A DNA stretch of 64,000 bases, taken from the NCBI RefSeq assembly GCF_001713395.1, contig NZ_CP016450.1, positions 2,418,001-2,482,000 on the forward strand. The letters run 5' to 3'. The DNA is from Sinorhizobium sp. RAC02. Lineage in GTDB: Bacteria > Pseudomonadota > Alphaproteobacteria > Rhizobiales > Rhizobiaceae. Numbering within the stretch: the stretch's first letter is position 1; every line of letters begins with the position of its first letter. Positions 34,570-43,585 of this stretch are shown piece by piece. A program made the translations under genes and the position numbers. The notes under the pieces were generated by a model. That model was not told the origin of the DNA. It saw only the letters and a program-made list of their open reading frames with translations, and did no database searches.

Positions 34570-35723
34570 AAATCATCCAGGTGCAGACACAGGCCGAAGC
34601 CGGGGGAGCGCAGCGCGTTTCGGACATGGTGGGTGACGGTCTTCGCGCCCGCGGCCATACCGTGCGCACCGTCTTCCTCTATCGCAAGACCGAGGTCTAC
34701 GACCGCGATCCCTTCGCCGATTTCATTCTCGATGCACCGCCGAAAGGGCTGGCCGGGCAGGTCCGCGCCGTCATCGGTCTGGTGCGCTATCTTCGCAAGG
34801 CGCGGCCGGACGCCGTGCTGTCATTCCAGCACTACGGCAACCTGTTTGGAACGCTCGGCGCTCGCCTGGCCGGCGTGCGGACGATCGTCGCCAACCAGAG
34901 CGGCGCTCCACAGGCGCGGGGCGTGCGGGGCCTGCTAACGCAGGTCGATAAATGGATGGGCGTGGCCGGCCTCTACCATATCAACGTCGTCAACTCGGCC
35001 TGGACCGCGACGCAGTTCGGTGATTTCCCACATGCCTACCGGCGGCGCATCCGGCGCATCGATCACGGTGTCGCTGCTCCCGCCGACGATCACGACAAGG
35101 CTGCGGCGCGGGCGGCGTTGGGCCTGCCATCCGATGGCTGGATCGCCGTGACGTCCGGCCGCCTGGCGGCTTCGAAGAACCAAGTGGCACTGGTCGGCGC
35201 GCTGGCCAGAATTCCGGATATGCACCTTGCCATCGCCGGCACGGGGCCGGAACGGGAGGCGCTTCTGGCCTGCGCCGAACGACTGGGTGTTTCGGGCCGA
35301 CTGCATCTCGTCGGCGAGGTGCCGCCGGAACGCATCTTCGCGTTCCTGGCTGCCGGCGATGCCTATGTGTTTTCCTCGCTGACGGAAACGTTCGGCCTCG
35401 CCGCCGTCGAGGCGGCGATTGCGGGCCTGCCGCTTGTCGCAAGCGATCTCGACGTGCTGCGTGAAGTGCTCACGACAATGGATGGCGCACCGGCTGCGTT
35501 GTTCGTGCGACCGGACGCGGAGGGAATTGCCGGGGGTCTCGCTGAAATCCTGGCGACGCCGATGCTTGCAGCCAGCCTTGCGGCGGCAGGACGCCAGCTC
35601 CGCGAACAATATTCTCCAGCAGCGATGTGCGCGGCCTACGAAGCCCTGCTTCTTTCCGATCGCCTGGGGACGGCGGCGATGCCGTCGATCACCTCGAGCG
35701 ATCCCGAGCGGTTGAGCGTATGA
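34566..35723 (+). CDS. GT4-family glycosyltransferase
   Basis: A 385-residue GT-B enzyme starting at the ATG that overlaps the wzx stop. The N-terminal domain opens MKIIQVQTQAEAGGAQRVS, and the C-terminal nucleotide-sugar domain shows VTSGRLAASKNQ, AIAGTGPERE, HLVGEV and the retaining-transferase E-x7-E motif in SLTETFGLAAVEA. It adds one sugar to the lipid-linked repeat unit in the cytoplasm. Its last 88 bp overlap the convergent GINT1-like gene. The donor sugar is unknown. Confidence 0.9.
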   Translation: MKIIQVQTQAEAGGAQRVSDMVGDGLRARGHTVRTVFLYRKTEVYDRDPFADFILDAPPKGLAGQVRAVIGLVRYLRKARPDAVLSFQHYGNLFGTLGARLAGVRTIVANQSGAPQARGVRGLLTQVDKWMGVAGLYHINVVNSAWTATQFGDFPHAYRRRIRRIDHGVAAPADDHDKAAARAALGLPSDGWIAVTSGRLAASKNQVALVGALARIPDMHLAIAGTGPEREALLACAERLGVSGRLHLVGEVPPERIFAFLAAGDAYVFSSLTETFGLAAVEAAIAGLPLVASDLDVLREVLTTMDGAPAALFVRPDAEGIAGGLAEILATPMLAASLAAAGRQLREQYSPAAMCAAYEALLLSDRLGTAAMPSITSSDPERLSV

Positions 35724-37120
35724 ATTTGCGGATAGGGCCAATCACCATCGGCAAGGACGGGACGTGGATCGGACAGGTGCACGGTGGTCGCATCGAGCCC
35801 GACCAGTTCGGATAGGCCAAGCCCGCCGCCATAACCGAGCGTGCCGTCCTGGACCGACAGCAGGAGACGCCCCTCCCGGCCGCGGATGAAAGCGCCGCCG
35901 GGACGCGCCCGGCGACGATCGATCAGGATGGGGTTTGCGGCATGCTCCCGCCAGGGACCGAGCAGCGTCGCCGCTTCGAAGACCACCATCGTATCGGACG
36001 TGCTGCCATAACCATCGCGGCGCGTGGCAAAAAGCCAGAGCGAACCGCCGTGATCGAGCAGCGTCGCGTCGGAGATTTCCCCTTCGAGCAGCGTTGCCGC
36101 CGGCAGCCATTTGTCCGGAAACTCCGCGGCCCGGTAGAGGGTAAGCCGGCCGCTGGCACTTGCTTCCGGCAGCATCCAGAGAGTTCCGTCGCGCTCGAAA
36201 ACCTGCGGGTACGAGAGATGGTGCGGTTCCTCCAGAACGACCCGCGGCATGAGCGGCTTCCGGTCGTGCGTAAACGGCACGACGGAAATCACCGCCTTGC
36301 CAACGGCGTGCACGTAGTCCTCCACGAAGAGAAAGAACTGGCCTTGCCAGTGGACGGCGAAGGGATCGGCATAGAAGCGGTCGCCGGCGTCCGGCAGTAC
36401 CGCCCATCCGGTCCCGAGCCGCCCCGTTTCCGCGACGCCCGGCCCATCGATGAAACGATAGCCCACCCGCCAATGGGTCTGGCGATACCGGACACGCCGG
36501 AGTGCTTCCCTGCCGAGACGGGGCAGAGCCCGGGAAAGATAGGCTGCGAGAAATCCTTCGCCGCTGTCGTCGGATGCGCTCGACACGGTTCCCATGTCTT
36601 CGAGCCGGCCTTCCGCGAAGGCCCGCACGACCGAGAGAATGAGGGTGACCGCCCGGGCAAGCACATCCTCGACCCCGAGCGACGCCGCTTCCTGTCTGTC
36701 GACCATCGGAAGGGCACGCCCCACAATGGTCCTGCCGTCCAGGACGGCTTCAAGCGCCGGCAGTTCGCCCATGGCAACCGCTCTTGCGACAGCGAGATCG
36801 GAGTTGGCGCGATCGAACCGAAGCGTGATGGTCGGAATATTCGAAGGTGGGGCATTGCCCGAGAGATCCAGCCGAAGCGCGGGTGCACGCGCTCGCACAC
36901 GGGCGGGAATCTCCGCTACCGGCGAGGCCAGCGCCCTGTCGAAGCGCCGGAACAGCCGGCGCTCCAGGTCGAGAATGCTGTTCACACCGATTGGCCACGG
37001 CGTTGCCGGCGGCGCATGCAACACAGCCACATCGTCATTGCCCATATCGAGCCGGCTGATGATTTGAGCCTGCCAGACGCGGGGGCCGCGCTGGGGAACA
37101 ACGACGTCGATCGGCAGCAT
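35636..37120 (-). CDS. GINT1-like beta-propeller protein, exopolysaccharide locus
   Basis: A 494-residue protein. Residues about 1-190 resemble a formyltransferase-like or nucleotide-binding module of unclear role. From about 215 it has the five-bladed GH43/GINT1-N propeller: GWAVLPDAGDRFYADPFAVHW, LFVEDYVHAVGKAVISVV, LEEPHHLSYPQVFE and WMLPEAS repeats. Proteins of this type include the N-terminal part of plant glucosamine inositolphosphorylceramide transferase and bacterial polysaccharide-locus proteins of undefined activity. GGGAGTG precedes the ATG. The last 88 bp overlap the GT4 gene on the other strand. A sugar-binding or transferase role is plausible. Confidence 0.75.
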   Translation of the reverse strand: MLPIDVVVPQRGPRVWQAQIISRLDMGNDDVAVLHAPPATPWPIGVNSILDLERRLFRRFDRALASPVAEIPARVRARAPALRLDLSGNAPPSNIPTITLRFDRANSDLAVARAVAMGELPALEAVLDGRTIVGRALPMVDRQEAASLGVEDVLARAVTLILSVVRAFAEGRLEDMGTVSSASDDSGEGFLAAYLSRALPRLGREALRRVRYRQTHWRVGYRFIDGPGVAETGRLGTGWAVLPDAGDRFYADPFAVHWQGQFFLFVEDYVHAVGKAVISVVPFTHDRKPLMPRVVLEEPHHLSYPQVFERDGTLWMLPEASASGRLTLYRAAEFPDKWLPAATLLEGEISDATLLDHGGSLWLFATRRDGYGSTSDTMVVFEAATLLGPWREHAANPILIDRRRARPGGAFIRGREGRLLLSVQDGTLGYGGGLGLSELVGLDATTVHLSDPRPVLADGDWPYPQIHTLNRSGSLEVIDGIAAVPRRSERSRAS

Positions 37121-37348
37121 GCAACACTCCCATTAGGGGAGCAATTTTATAGTGCACGCATTAAGGGAGAAATAACGGCGTTGCTCTCAAGCCACGACGC
37201 CAGACCGCCGCCCGCGTCCGGGCACTTAGCGGCACCCTAATCAACGCTGAACCAAACGCTCATGTCGGCGATTTCCGGCTTCCTCTACATCTTCCGCCAG
37301 AGAGCGGCCGCGAAGGCTGTAGGTCGGGAAAACACGAGGGAAGCCGGC

Positions 37349-38602
37349 ATGGCAGTGGAAAAAGTGGATACGCTGGTGATCGGCGCCGGCCAGGCCGGTG
37401 TGGCGATGAGCGAACATCTCGGCAAGCGCGGCATTTCCCATCTGGTGCTCGAAAAGAGCCGTATCGCCGAAAGCTGGCGCACCGCGCGCTGGGACAGCCT
37501 CGTCGCCAACGGTCCCGCCTGGCACGACCGTTTTCCCGGCATGACCTTCGACATCGAGGACGACGCCTTCGCGCCGAAGGAGCAGGTCGCGGACTATTTC
37601 GTGGCCTATGCCGAGAAGATCGACGCGCCGATCCGCACCGGCATCGAGGTGAGAAGTGTGCGTAAGGACGGCGATACCTTCCATGTCGAAACCTCAGAAG
37701 GTTTGATCGAGGCGAAGAACGTGGTCTCCGCCACCGGCGCCTTCCAGCGCCCGATCATGCCGACCGTTGTGCCTGATGAGGAAGGCCTCACGCAGATCCA
37801 CTCCAATACCTACCGCAATCCAGGCCAGCTGCCCGAGGGTGCCGTGCTGGTCGTTGGCGCCGGATCCTCCGGCACGCAGATCGCCGACGAGCTGCTGCGC
37901 GCCGGAAAACGCGTCTATCTCTCCATCGGCCCGCACGACCGGCCGCCGCGGCGCTATCGCGGCAAGGATTTCTGCTGGTGGCTCGGCGTGCTCGGCATCT
38001 GGGATCTCAAGGTCCCGGCGCCGAACACCGAACATGTCACCATTGCCGTCAGCGGCGCCTATGGCGGCAATACCGTCGATTTCCGCCGTCTCGGCAACCG
38101 CGGCATGACGCTGCTCGGCCGGGCTGAGACCTTCAAGGATGGCGTCCTGCAGATCGCGCCGGACCTTGCCGAGAACATCGCGCGGGGTGACGCCAACCAC
38201 CTCTCCCTGCTCGACCGCGCCGACGACTATGCCGCGACGAACAATCTCGACCTGCCGGAAGAGCCAGAAGCCCGCCGAAAGGAGCCGGACCCGGCCTGCG
38301 TGACCGATCCGATCCTCGCGCTGAACCTGAAGGAAGCCGGCATTACCTCCATCATCTGGGCGACGGGTTATGCGGTGGACTACGCTTGGCTGAAGCTCGA
38401 TGCCCTCGACGAAAAGGGCCGGCCGGTGCATGAGCGCGGCGTTTCCAAGGTGCAAGGCTTGTTCTTCGTCGGCCTGCCCTGGCTGTCGCGCCGCGCCTCG
38501 TCCTTCATCTGGGGCTGCTGGCACGATGCGGATTACCTCGCCGGCTATATCGCCGAACATCGCAGTGCGCAGACGACTGACACCGCAGCCGCAGCATCCT
38601 GA
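37349..38602 (+). CDS. Flavin-containing monooxygenase-like protein
   Basis: A 417-residue FAD/NADPH oxidoreductase from the ATG at 37349 (GAGGGAAGC site). The FAD motif is IGAGQAGVAMSEHL (near residue 12), the NADPH motif VVGAGSSGTQIADEL, with IHSNTYRNP matching the FMO fingerprint histidine and WATGYAVDY the late ATGY motif. Class B monooxygenases oxidise amines, sulfides, ketones or indolic acids. Beside a methylamine-dehydrogenase-like flavoprotein and a polyamine-type transporter, N-oxygenation of an amine is the likeliest role. The preceding 228 bp (37121-37348) hold no evident gene. Confidence 0.82.
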   Translation: MAVEKVDTLVIGAGQAGVAMSEHLGKRGISHLVLEKSRIAESWRTARWDSLVANGPAWHDRFPGMTFDIEDDAFAPKEQVADYFVAYAEKIDAPIRTGIEVRSVRKDGDTFHVETSEGLIEAKNVVSATGAFQRPIMPTVVPDEEGLTQIHSNTYRNPGQLPEGAVLVVGAGSSGTQIADELLRAGKRVYLSIGPHDRPPRRYRGKDFCWWLGVLGIWDLKVPAPNTEHVTIAVSGAYGGNTVDFRRLGNRGMTLLGRAETFKDGVLQIAPDLAENIARGDANHLSLLDRADDYAATNNLDLPEEPEARRKEPDPACVTDPILALNLKEAGITSIIWATGYAVDYAWLKLDALDEKGRPVHERGVSKVQGLFFVGLPWLSRRASSFIWGCWHDADYLAGYIAEHRSAQTTDTAAAAS

Positions 38603-38757
38603 GCGACGTTGCATGTTGCCCGCCGGGAGGAAGCGAGCGTGCCATGATCCGAGACCCAGATCCCCATGACGACCGGCTCGTCCACAGCCTTGAGGACGGC
38701 GCCCTTTCCGCGCGCGCAAATCTGTTCCTTAATTGGGGCCTGAACAGGGGAACAGAC

Positions 38758-39717
38758 ATGGTCTTGCGCTTCACGCTCCGGCAACTGGAATATCTCGTCG
38801 CGGTCGGCGAATACGGCTCCGTGACGGAGGCCGCCGAACGGGTGAATGTGTCCGCCCCTTCGGTCTCGGCGGCGATCTCGCAGCTCGAAAAGGAATTCGG
38901 CATCACCCTTTTCGTGCGCCGCCACGCGCACGGGCTTTCGCTGTCGCAGGCGGGGCGCAGTTTTGTCGATCAGGCGCGGCAGATTCTCGGCGAAGCGGCC
39001 AAGCTCAACGCGCTTTCGAACGAGCTGACCGGGCAGGTGCGCGGGCCGCTGCATGTCGCCTGTCTCGTCACCTTCGCCCAAGCCGTCATCCCGGCGCTGC
39101 GCCGTGCCTTTTCCGATGAGTATCCGGACGTCGATTTCTTCCAGTACGAACGCGATCAGGCTCGCATCCTCGAAGGGCTGCGCATGGCGCGCTTCGACAT
39201 CGCGCTTTCCTACGACCTCGATATTCCCGCCGACATCGCCTTCCATGAGCTGGCGGTCCTGCCGCCCTATGCGGTGCTGCACGAGGATCATCCGCTGGCG
39301 GGGCGCTCCGAGGTGACGATCCAGGACCTCGCGCCGCACCCGATGATCCTGCTCGACCTGCCGCACAGTTCGGCCTACTTCGTCTCGCTCTTCCGCGATG
39401 CGGGCCTGACGCCGCATATCGTCGAGCGCACGCGGGATATGTCCGTCATGCGCGCCATGGTCGCCAACCGCTTCGGCTATTCCATCGCCAATATCCGGCC
39501 CGTCTCCACCTATGCGCTGGATGGTGGCCGGCTCTCCTTCGTGCCGCTGACCGGCAACCTGCGCCCCATGCGCATGGGCATCCTCGCCATGGGCGGCGCC
39601 AGCCCGGCGCTCACCGTGCGGCGCTTCATCGATTTTTGCGGCGAAGAGATCGGCGACATGGTCATGGACCTGCCGGTTTCCGCCGACGCCCATTCAGAAC
39701 GGAAAGGCAGTTCATGA
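38758..39717 (+). CDS. LysR-family regulator of the amine region
   Basis: A 319-residue LTTR. The ATG at 38758 (CAGGGGAACAG site) puts the helix-turn-helix at the usual place: FTLRQLEYLVAVGEYGSVTEAAERVNVSAPSVSAAIS within residues 5-41. The effector domain has standard length. Its stop overlaps the aldehyde dehydrogenase start (ATGA), so the regulator is in the operon it probably controls. A T-N11-A dyad at 41401-41419 before the flavoprotein gene is a candidate site. Confidence 0.9.
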   Translation: MVLRFTLRQLEYLVAVGEYGSVTEAAERVNVSAPSVSAAISQLEKEFGITLFVRRHAHGLSLSQAGRSFVDQARQILGEAAKLNALSNELTGQVRGPLHVACLVTFAQAVIPALRRAFSDEYPDVDFFQYERDQARILEGLRMARFDIALSYDLDIPADIAFHELAVLPPYAVLHEDHPLAGRSEVTIQDLAPHPMILLDLPHSSAYFVSLFRDAGLTPHIVERTRDMSVMRAMVANRFGYSIANIRPVSTYALDGGRLSFVPLTGNLRPMRMGILAMGGASPALTVRRFIDFCGEEIGDMVMDLPVSADAHSERKGSS

Positions 39718-41195
39718 CCACGACCATCGACTGGCGCGCCCGCGCTAAAAACCTGAAATTTCGCAGCGGCGTCTATATCGACGGCCGGTTCCGCGATGCG
39801 GCGAAGGGCGGGCGGTTTGAAACCATCAATCCTGCCAATGCGCAGGTGTTGACGGACGTGGCCCGCGGCACTGCGGAAGACATCGACGCCGCCGTCGCCT
39901 CCGCCCGCCGCGCCTTCAACGACGGCCGCTGGTCGGGCAAGTCGCCGGCCGAGCGCAAGGAGGTGCTGCTGCGCCTCGCAGCCCTCATCCGCGAAAACAT
40001 CCCGGAACTGGCGCTTCTCGAAACCCTCGACGTCGGCAAGCCGATCAGCGACAGTTCGACCATCGACGCGCCCGGCTCGGCGCATTTCTTCCAGTGGCAT
40101 GCCGAGGCGATCGACAAACTCTACGATGAGATCGCCCCCACCGGCCGTGGCGACCTCGCGCTCATCCGCCGCGTGCCGCTCGGCGTCATCGGCGCCGTCG
40201 TGCCGTGGAATTTCCCGCTCGACATGGCGACGTGGAAGCTCGCGCCAGCGCTCGCCACCGGCAATTCTGTCGTGCTGAAGCCGGCGGAACAATCGCCGCT
40301 CTCCGCCCTCATGCTGGCCGAACTCGCCTCCGAGGCCGGACTGCCGGATGGCGTGCTCAACGTCGTGCCCGGCTTCGGCGAGGATGCCGGCCGGGCGCTC
40401 GGCCTGCATCCGGATGTCGATGCGCTGGTGTTCACCGGCTCGACCAAGGTCGGCAAACTCTTCATGACCTATGCCGGGCAGAGCAACATGAAGCAGGTCT
40501 GGCTGGAGACGGGCGGCAAGTCGCCGAGCCTCGTCTTTGCCGATGCCGATCTCGACAAGGCGGCTGAGATGGCAGCCTTCGGCATCCTGTTCAACTCCGG
40601 CGAGGTTTGTTCCGCAAACTCCCGCCTGCTGGTGCACCGCTCCGTGCAGGAGGAATTCACCGCAAAGCTGATTGCGGCAACGGCCGCCTGGCCGCTCGGC
40701 GATCCGCTCGATCCTGCCACCCGCATGGGTCCGCTGGTCGAGAAGGCGCATGCCGACCGCGTGGCGAGCTATATCGAGATCGGCCGCTCGGAAGCCCGGC
40801 TGGCGCATGGCGGCGCGCGTGAGACGCGGGACGGGTCGGATTGCTATATCCAGCCGACGATCTTCAACGATGTTGCGCCGGGTGCCCGCATCGCGCGGGA
40901 GGAGATCTTTGGTCCCGTCCTTGCCATCACGCCGTTCGACAGCGACGAGGAGGCGCTGCGGATCGCCAATGACAGCGAATACGGCCTCGCCGCCTCGGTC
41001 TGGACGCGGGATCTGTCACGGGCGCTCTCCGTTTCCGACCGGCTGAATGCCGGCACGGTCTCGGTCAACACAGTCGATGCGCTGTCGGCCATGACGCCGT
41101 TCGGCGGCATGAAACAGTCGGGTTTCGGCCGCGACCTCTCGATTCACAGCTTCGACAAGTACTGCGCGCTCAAAACCGTGTGGGTGAAATACTAG
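39714..41195 (+). CDS. NAD(P)+-dependent aldehyde dehydrogenase (PuuC/betaine-aldehyde type)
   Basis: A 493-residue ALDH oxidising an aldehyde to the acid. The conserved glutamate lies in LETGGKSPSLVF and the nucleophile C299 in FNSGEVCSANSR; PWNFPLDMATWKLAPAL and GGMKQSGFGRDLS are standard. The closest functional group by eye is the gamma-glutamyl-aminobutyraldehyde/betaine-aldehyde set that deals with amine-derived aldehydes. It would remove the aldehyde made by the flavoprotein at 41494. It overlaps the LysR stop by 4 bp. Confidence 0.9.
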   Translation: MTTTIDWRARAKNLKFRSGVYIDGRFRDAAKGGRFETINPANAQVLTDVARGTAEDIDAAVASARRAFNDGRWSGKSPAERKEVLLRLAALIRENIPELALLETLDVGKPISDSSTIDAPGSAHFFQWHAEAIDKLYDEIAPTGRGDLALIRRVPLGVIGAVVPWNFPLDMATWKLAPALATGNSVVLKPAEQSPLSALMLAELASEAGLPDGVLNVVPGFGEDAGRALGLHPDVDALVFTGSTKVGKLFMTYAGQSNMKQVWLETGGKSPSLVFADADLDKAAEMAAFGILFNSGEVCSANSRLLVHRSVQEEFTAKLIAATAAWPLGDPLDPATRMGPLVEKAHADRVASYIEIGRSEARLAHGGARETRDGSDCYIQPTIFNDVAPGARIAREEIFGPVLAITPFDSDEEALRIANDSEYGLAASVWTRDLSRALSVSDRLNAGTVSVNTVDALSAMTPFGGMKQSGFGRDLSIHSFDKYCALKTVWVKY

Positions 41196-41400
41196 GCACC
41201 TGCCCGCTCCGGCGACACCGCATCGCCCGGATTTCAACCATTGACAGCGCCGGTCCCCTTATACGACTTCTTGCGCGAACGGGGATCGGTGTTTGGCCCT
41301 TCACAACCAGCTGAAAATAAAAGAGAATTTCTCGACTGTCGAATGACGGCCGCACCTTCGCGTCCAGATTGAAATCACGCGCCACCACACGGCGAACTCT

Positions 41401-41419
41401 GATTAGTTTGAACCTAATC
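41401..41419. promoter_or_regulatory. LTTR-type dyad before the amine dehydrogenase gene
   Basis: GATTAGTTTGAACCTAATC has perfect 6-bp arms and contains T-N11-A (41404/41416), the LysR-box form. It lies 75 bp before the ATG at 41494. The 298-bp gap 41196-41493 holds no gene that I can see. Confidence 0.55.
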
Positions 41420-41493
41420 CATGTTTCCGGAACGCGTCATTTACCGGAAGCCCGTTGCCCAATCCTATAGACCCAGAAACTCCGAGGACTGCC

Positions 41494-43575
41494 ATGCGTG
41501 ACGCCAAATACGATATCCTGTTCGAACCCGTTGCGATCGGCCCGCACGTCGCGAAGAACCGGTTCTACCAGGTGCCGCATTGCAATGGCGGCGGCTATCG
41601 CGATCCATCCGCGGCGGCTGCCATGCGCGGCATCAAGTCCGAGGGCGGCTGGGGCGTCATCTTCACCGAGCAGACCGAGATGCACCACACCTCGGAAATC
41701 ACGCCCTTCATCGAGCTGCGCCTATGGGAAGACAAGGACATTCCCGGCCTTCGCCGCATGTCCGACGCCATGAAGGTGCACGGCGCATTGGCCGGTATCC
41801 AGCTTGCCTATTCCGGCATCAACGGCCCGAATTTTTATACCAAGGAGGTGCCGCTTGCGCCCTCGGCGCTGCCGATCCGCACCTTCACCAACGATCCGGT
41901 GCAGGCCCGCGCGCTCGACAAGGCGGAGATCAAGGATCTGCGCCGCTGGTTCGTCAACGCGGCGAAACGCTCGAAGATCGCCGGCTTCGACCTGATCTGT
42001 CTTTACGGCGCGCACGGGTTCGGGATCTTCCAGCACTTCCTGTCGCGCGCCACCAACCAGCGCACCGATGAATACGGTGGCAGCCTGGAAAACCGCTCGC
42101 GCTTCGCCCGTGAAGTCGTCGCCGATATCCGCGACGCCGTTGGCGACACGACGGCGATCACCATGCGCGTCAGCCTCGACGAGACGATCGGCGAACTCGG
42201 CTTTTCCAATGCCGAGGTGCGCGAATTCGTCGAGATGAACGCCGATCTGCCGGACCTCTGGGATCTGGCACACGGCGCCTGGGAAGACTGTTCCGGCCCC
42301 TCGCGTTTCAAGGAGGAAGGCGCGCAGGAGCTGCTGGTCAAGGGTATCCGCGAACTCTCCACCCGGCCCGTCGTCGGCGTCGGCCGTTTCACTTCGCCGG
42401 ACGTGATGGCGCGTATGATCCGCCAGGGCGTGCTCGATTTCATCGGCTGTGCCCGCCCCTCGATTGCCGACCCCTTCCTCCCCAAGAAGATCGAGGAAGG
42501 CCGCATCGAGGATATCCGCGAATGCATCGGCTGCAACATGTGCATTACCGGCGACATGACCATGTCGATCAGCCGCTGCACGCAAAACCCGACCTTCATG
42601 GAAGAGTGGCGCAAGGGATGGCACCCGGAACGCATGAATGCGAAGGGCGACAGCCAGACGGTTCTCGTCGTCGGCGCCGGCCCGGCCGGCCTGGAAGCCA
42701 CCCGCGCGCTCTCCGTGCGTGGTTATGACGTGACGCTCGCCGAGGCCACCACGACGCTCGGCGGCCGCGTGGCGCGCGAACGCCTGCTGCCCGGCCTTTC
42801 GGCCTGGGGCCGCGTTGTCGATTACCGCCAGTACCAGATTTCCCAGCGCACCAATGTGGAAACCTATTTCGACAGCCGGCTGACCGCCGAGGACGTGCTG
42901 GCCTTCGGTTTCGAGCATGTCGCCATCGCCACCGGCTCGCACTGGCGCCGCGATGGCGTCGCCCGCCAGCATGTCGTGCCCATGCCGATCGATCCGGCGA
43001 TGACCGTCTTTACGCCGGACGACATTATGGCGAAGGCGCATGGCGAAACCCTCGCCGGCAAGACCGTCGTGGTCTATGACGACGACCATTACTACATGGG
43101 CGGCGTCATGGCCGAGGTGATGGCGAAAGCCGGCGCGAAGGTCATCCTCGTCACCCCGTCGGCCTATGTGTCCGACTGGACGCGCAACACGCTGGAACAG
43201 GGCGCCATCCATGTGCGCCTCGACGATCTCGGCGTCGACATCCGCCTCAACCGCGGCGTCACCGCGATCCGCGCCGGCGAGGTCGAGACCAACTGCACCT
43301 ATACCGGCCGCCGCAGCGCCATTGCCTGCGACGCGGTCGTCATGGTCGCCTCGCGGCTCTCCGAGGATGCGCTCTGCAACGACCTCCTTGCCCGGCAGGG
43401 CGACTGGGCCGATGCCGGCATCAAGACGGTCAAGATCATCGGCGATGCGGCAGCCCCCGCGCCGATCGCCTGGGCGACCTATGCCGGCCACCGCTACGCA
43501 CGGGAACTGGACACGCCGGATATCGGCGATGCCCTGCCCTTCCGCCGCGAAGTCACCCAACTCGAGCCGGCGTGA
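41494..43575 (+). CDS. Trimethylamine/dimethylamine/histamine dehydrogenase-like iron-sulfur flavoprotein
   Basis: A 693-residue soluble enzyme. Residues 1-340 form an old-yellow-enzyme barrel with C30 in FYQVPHCNGGG, exactly where trimethylamine dehydrogenase binds FMN covalently. C344, C347, C350 and C362 (CIGCNMC...RC) match its 4Fe-4S cluster. Residues about 385 onward hold ADP- and NAD-like folds (VLVVGAGPAGLEATRAL). Such enzymes oxidatively remove an amine or methylamine, giving aldehyde and passing electrons to ETF; histamine dehydrogenase of rhizobia belongs here. Beside the aldehyde dehydrogenase and a PotABCD transporter the substrate may be an aralkyl or poly-amine. Start at 41494 matches the family N-terminus. 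Confidence 0.92.
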   Translation: MRDAKYDILFEPVAIGPHVAKNRFYQVPHCNGGGYRDPSAAAAMRGIKSEGGWGVIFTEQTEMHHTSEITPFIELRLWEDKDIPGLRRMSDAMKVHGALAGIQLAYSGINGPNFYTKEVPLAPSALPIRTFTNDPVQARALDKAEIKDLRRWFVNAAKRSKIAGFDLICLYGAHGFGIFQHFLSRATNQRTDEYGGSLENRSRFAREVVADIRDAVGDTTAITMRVSLDETIGELGFSNAEVREFVEMNADLPDLWDLAHGAWEDCSGPSRFKEEGAQELLVKGIRELSTRPVVGVGRFTSPDVMARMIRQGVLDFIGCARPSIADPFLPKKIEEGRIEDIRECIGCNMCITGDMTMSISRCTQNPTFMEEWRKGWHPERMNAKGDSQTVLVVGAGPAGLEATRALSVRGYDVTLAEATTTLGGRVARERLLPGLSAWGRVVDYRQYQISQRTNVETYFDSRLTAEDVLAFGFEHVAIATGSHWRRDGVARQHVVPMPIDPAMTVFTPDDIMAKAHGETLAGKTVVVYDDDHYYMGGVMAEVMAKAGAKVILVTPSAYVSDWTRNTLEQGAIHVRLDDLGVDIRLNRGVTAIRAGEVETNCTYTGRRSAIACDAVVMVASRLSEDALCNDLLARQGDWADAGIKTVKIIGDAAAPAPIAWATYAGHRYARELDTPDIGDALPFRREVTQLEPA

Positions 43576-43585
43576 GGAGAGACGG

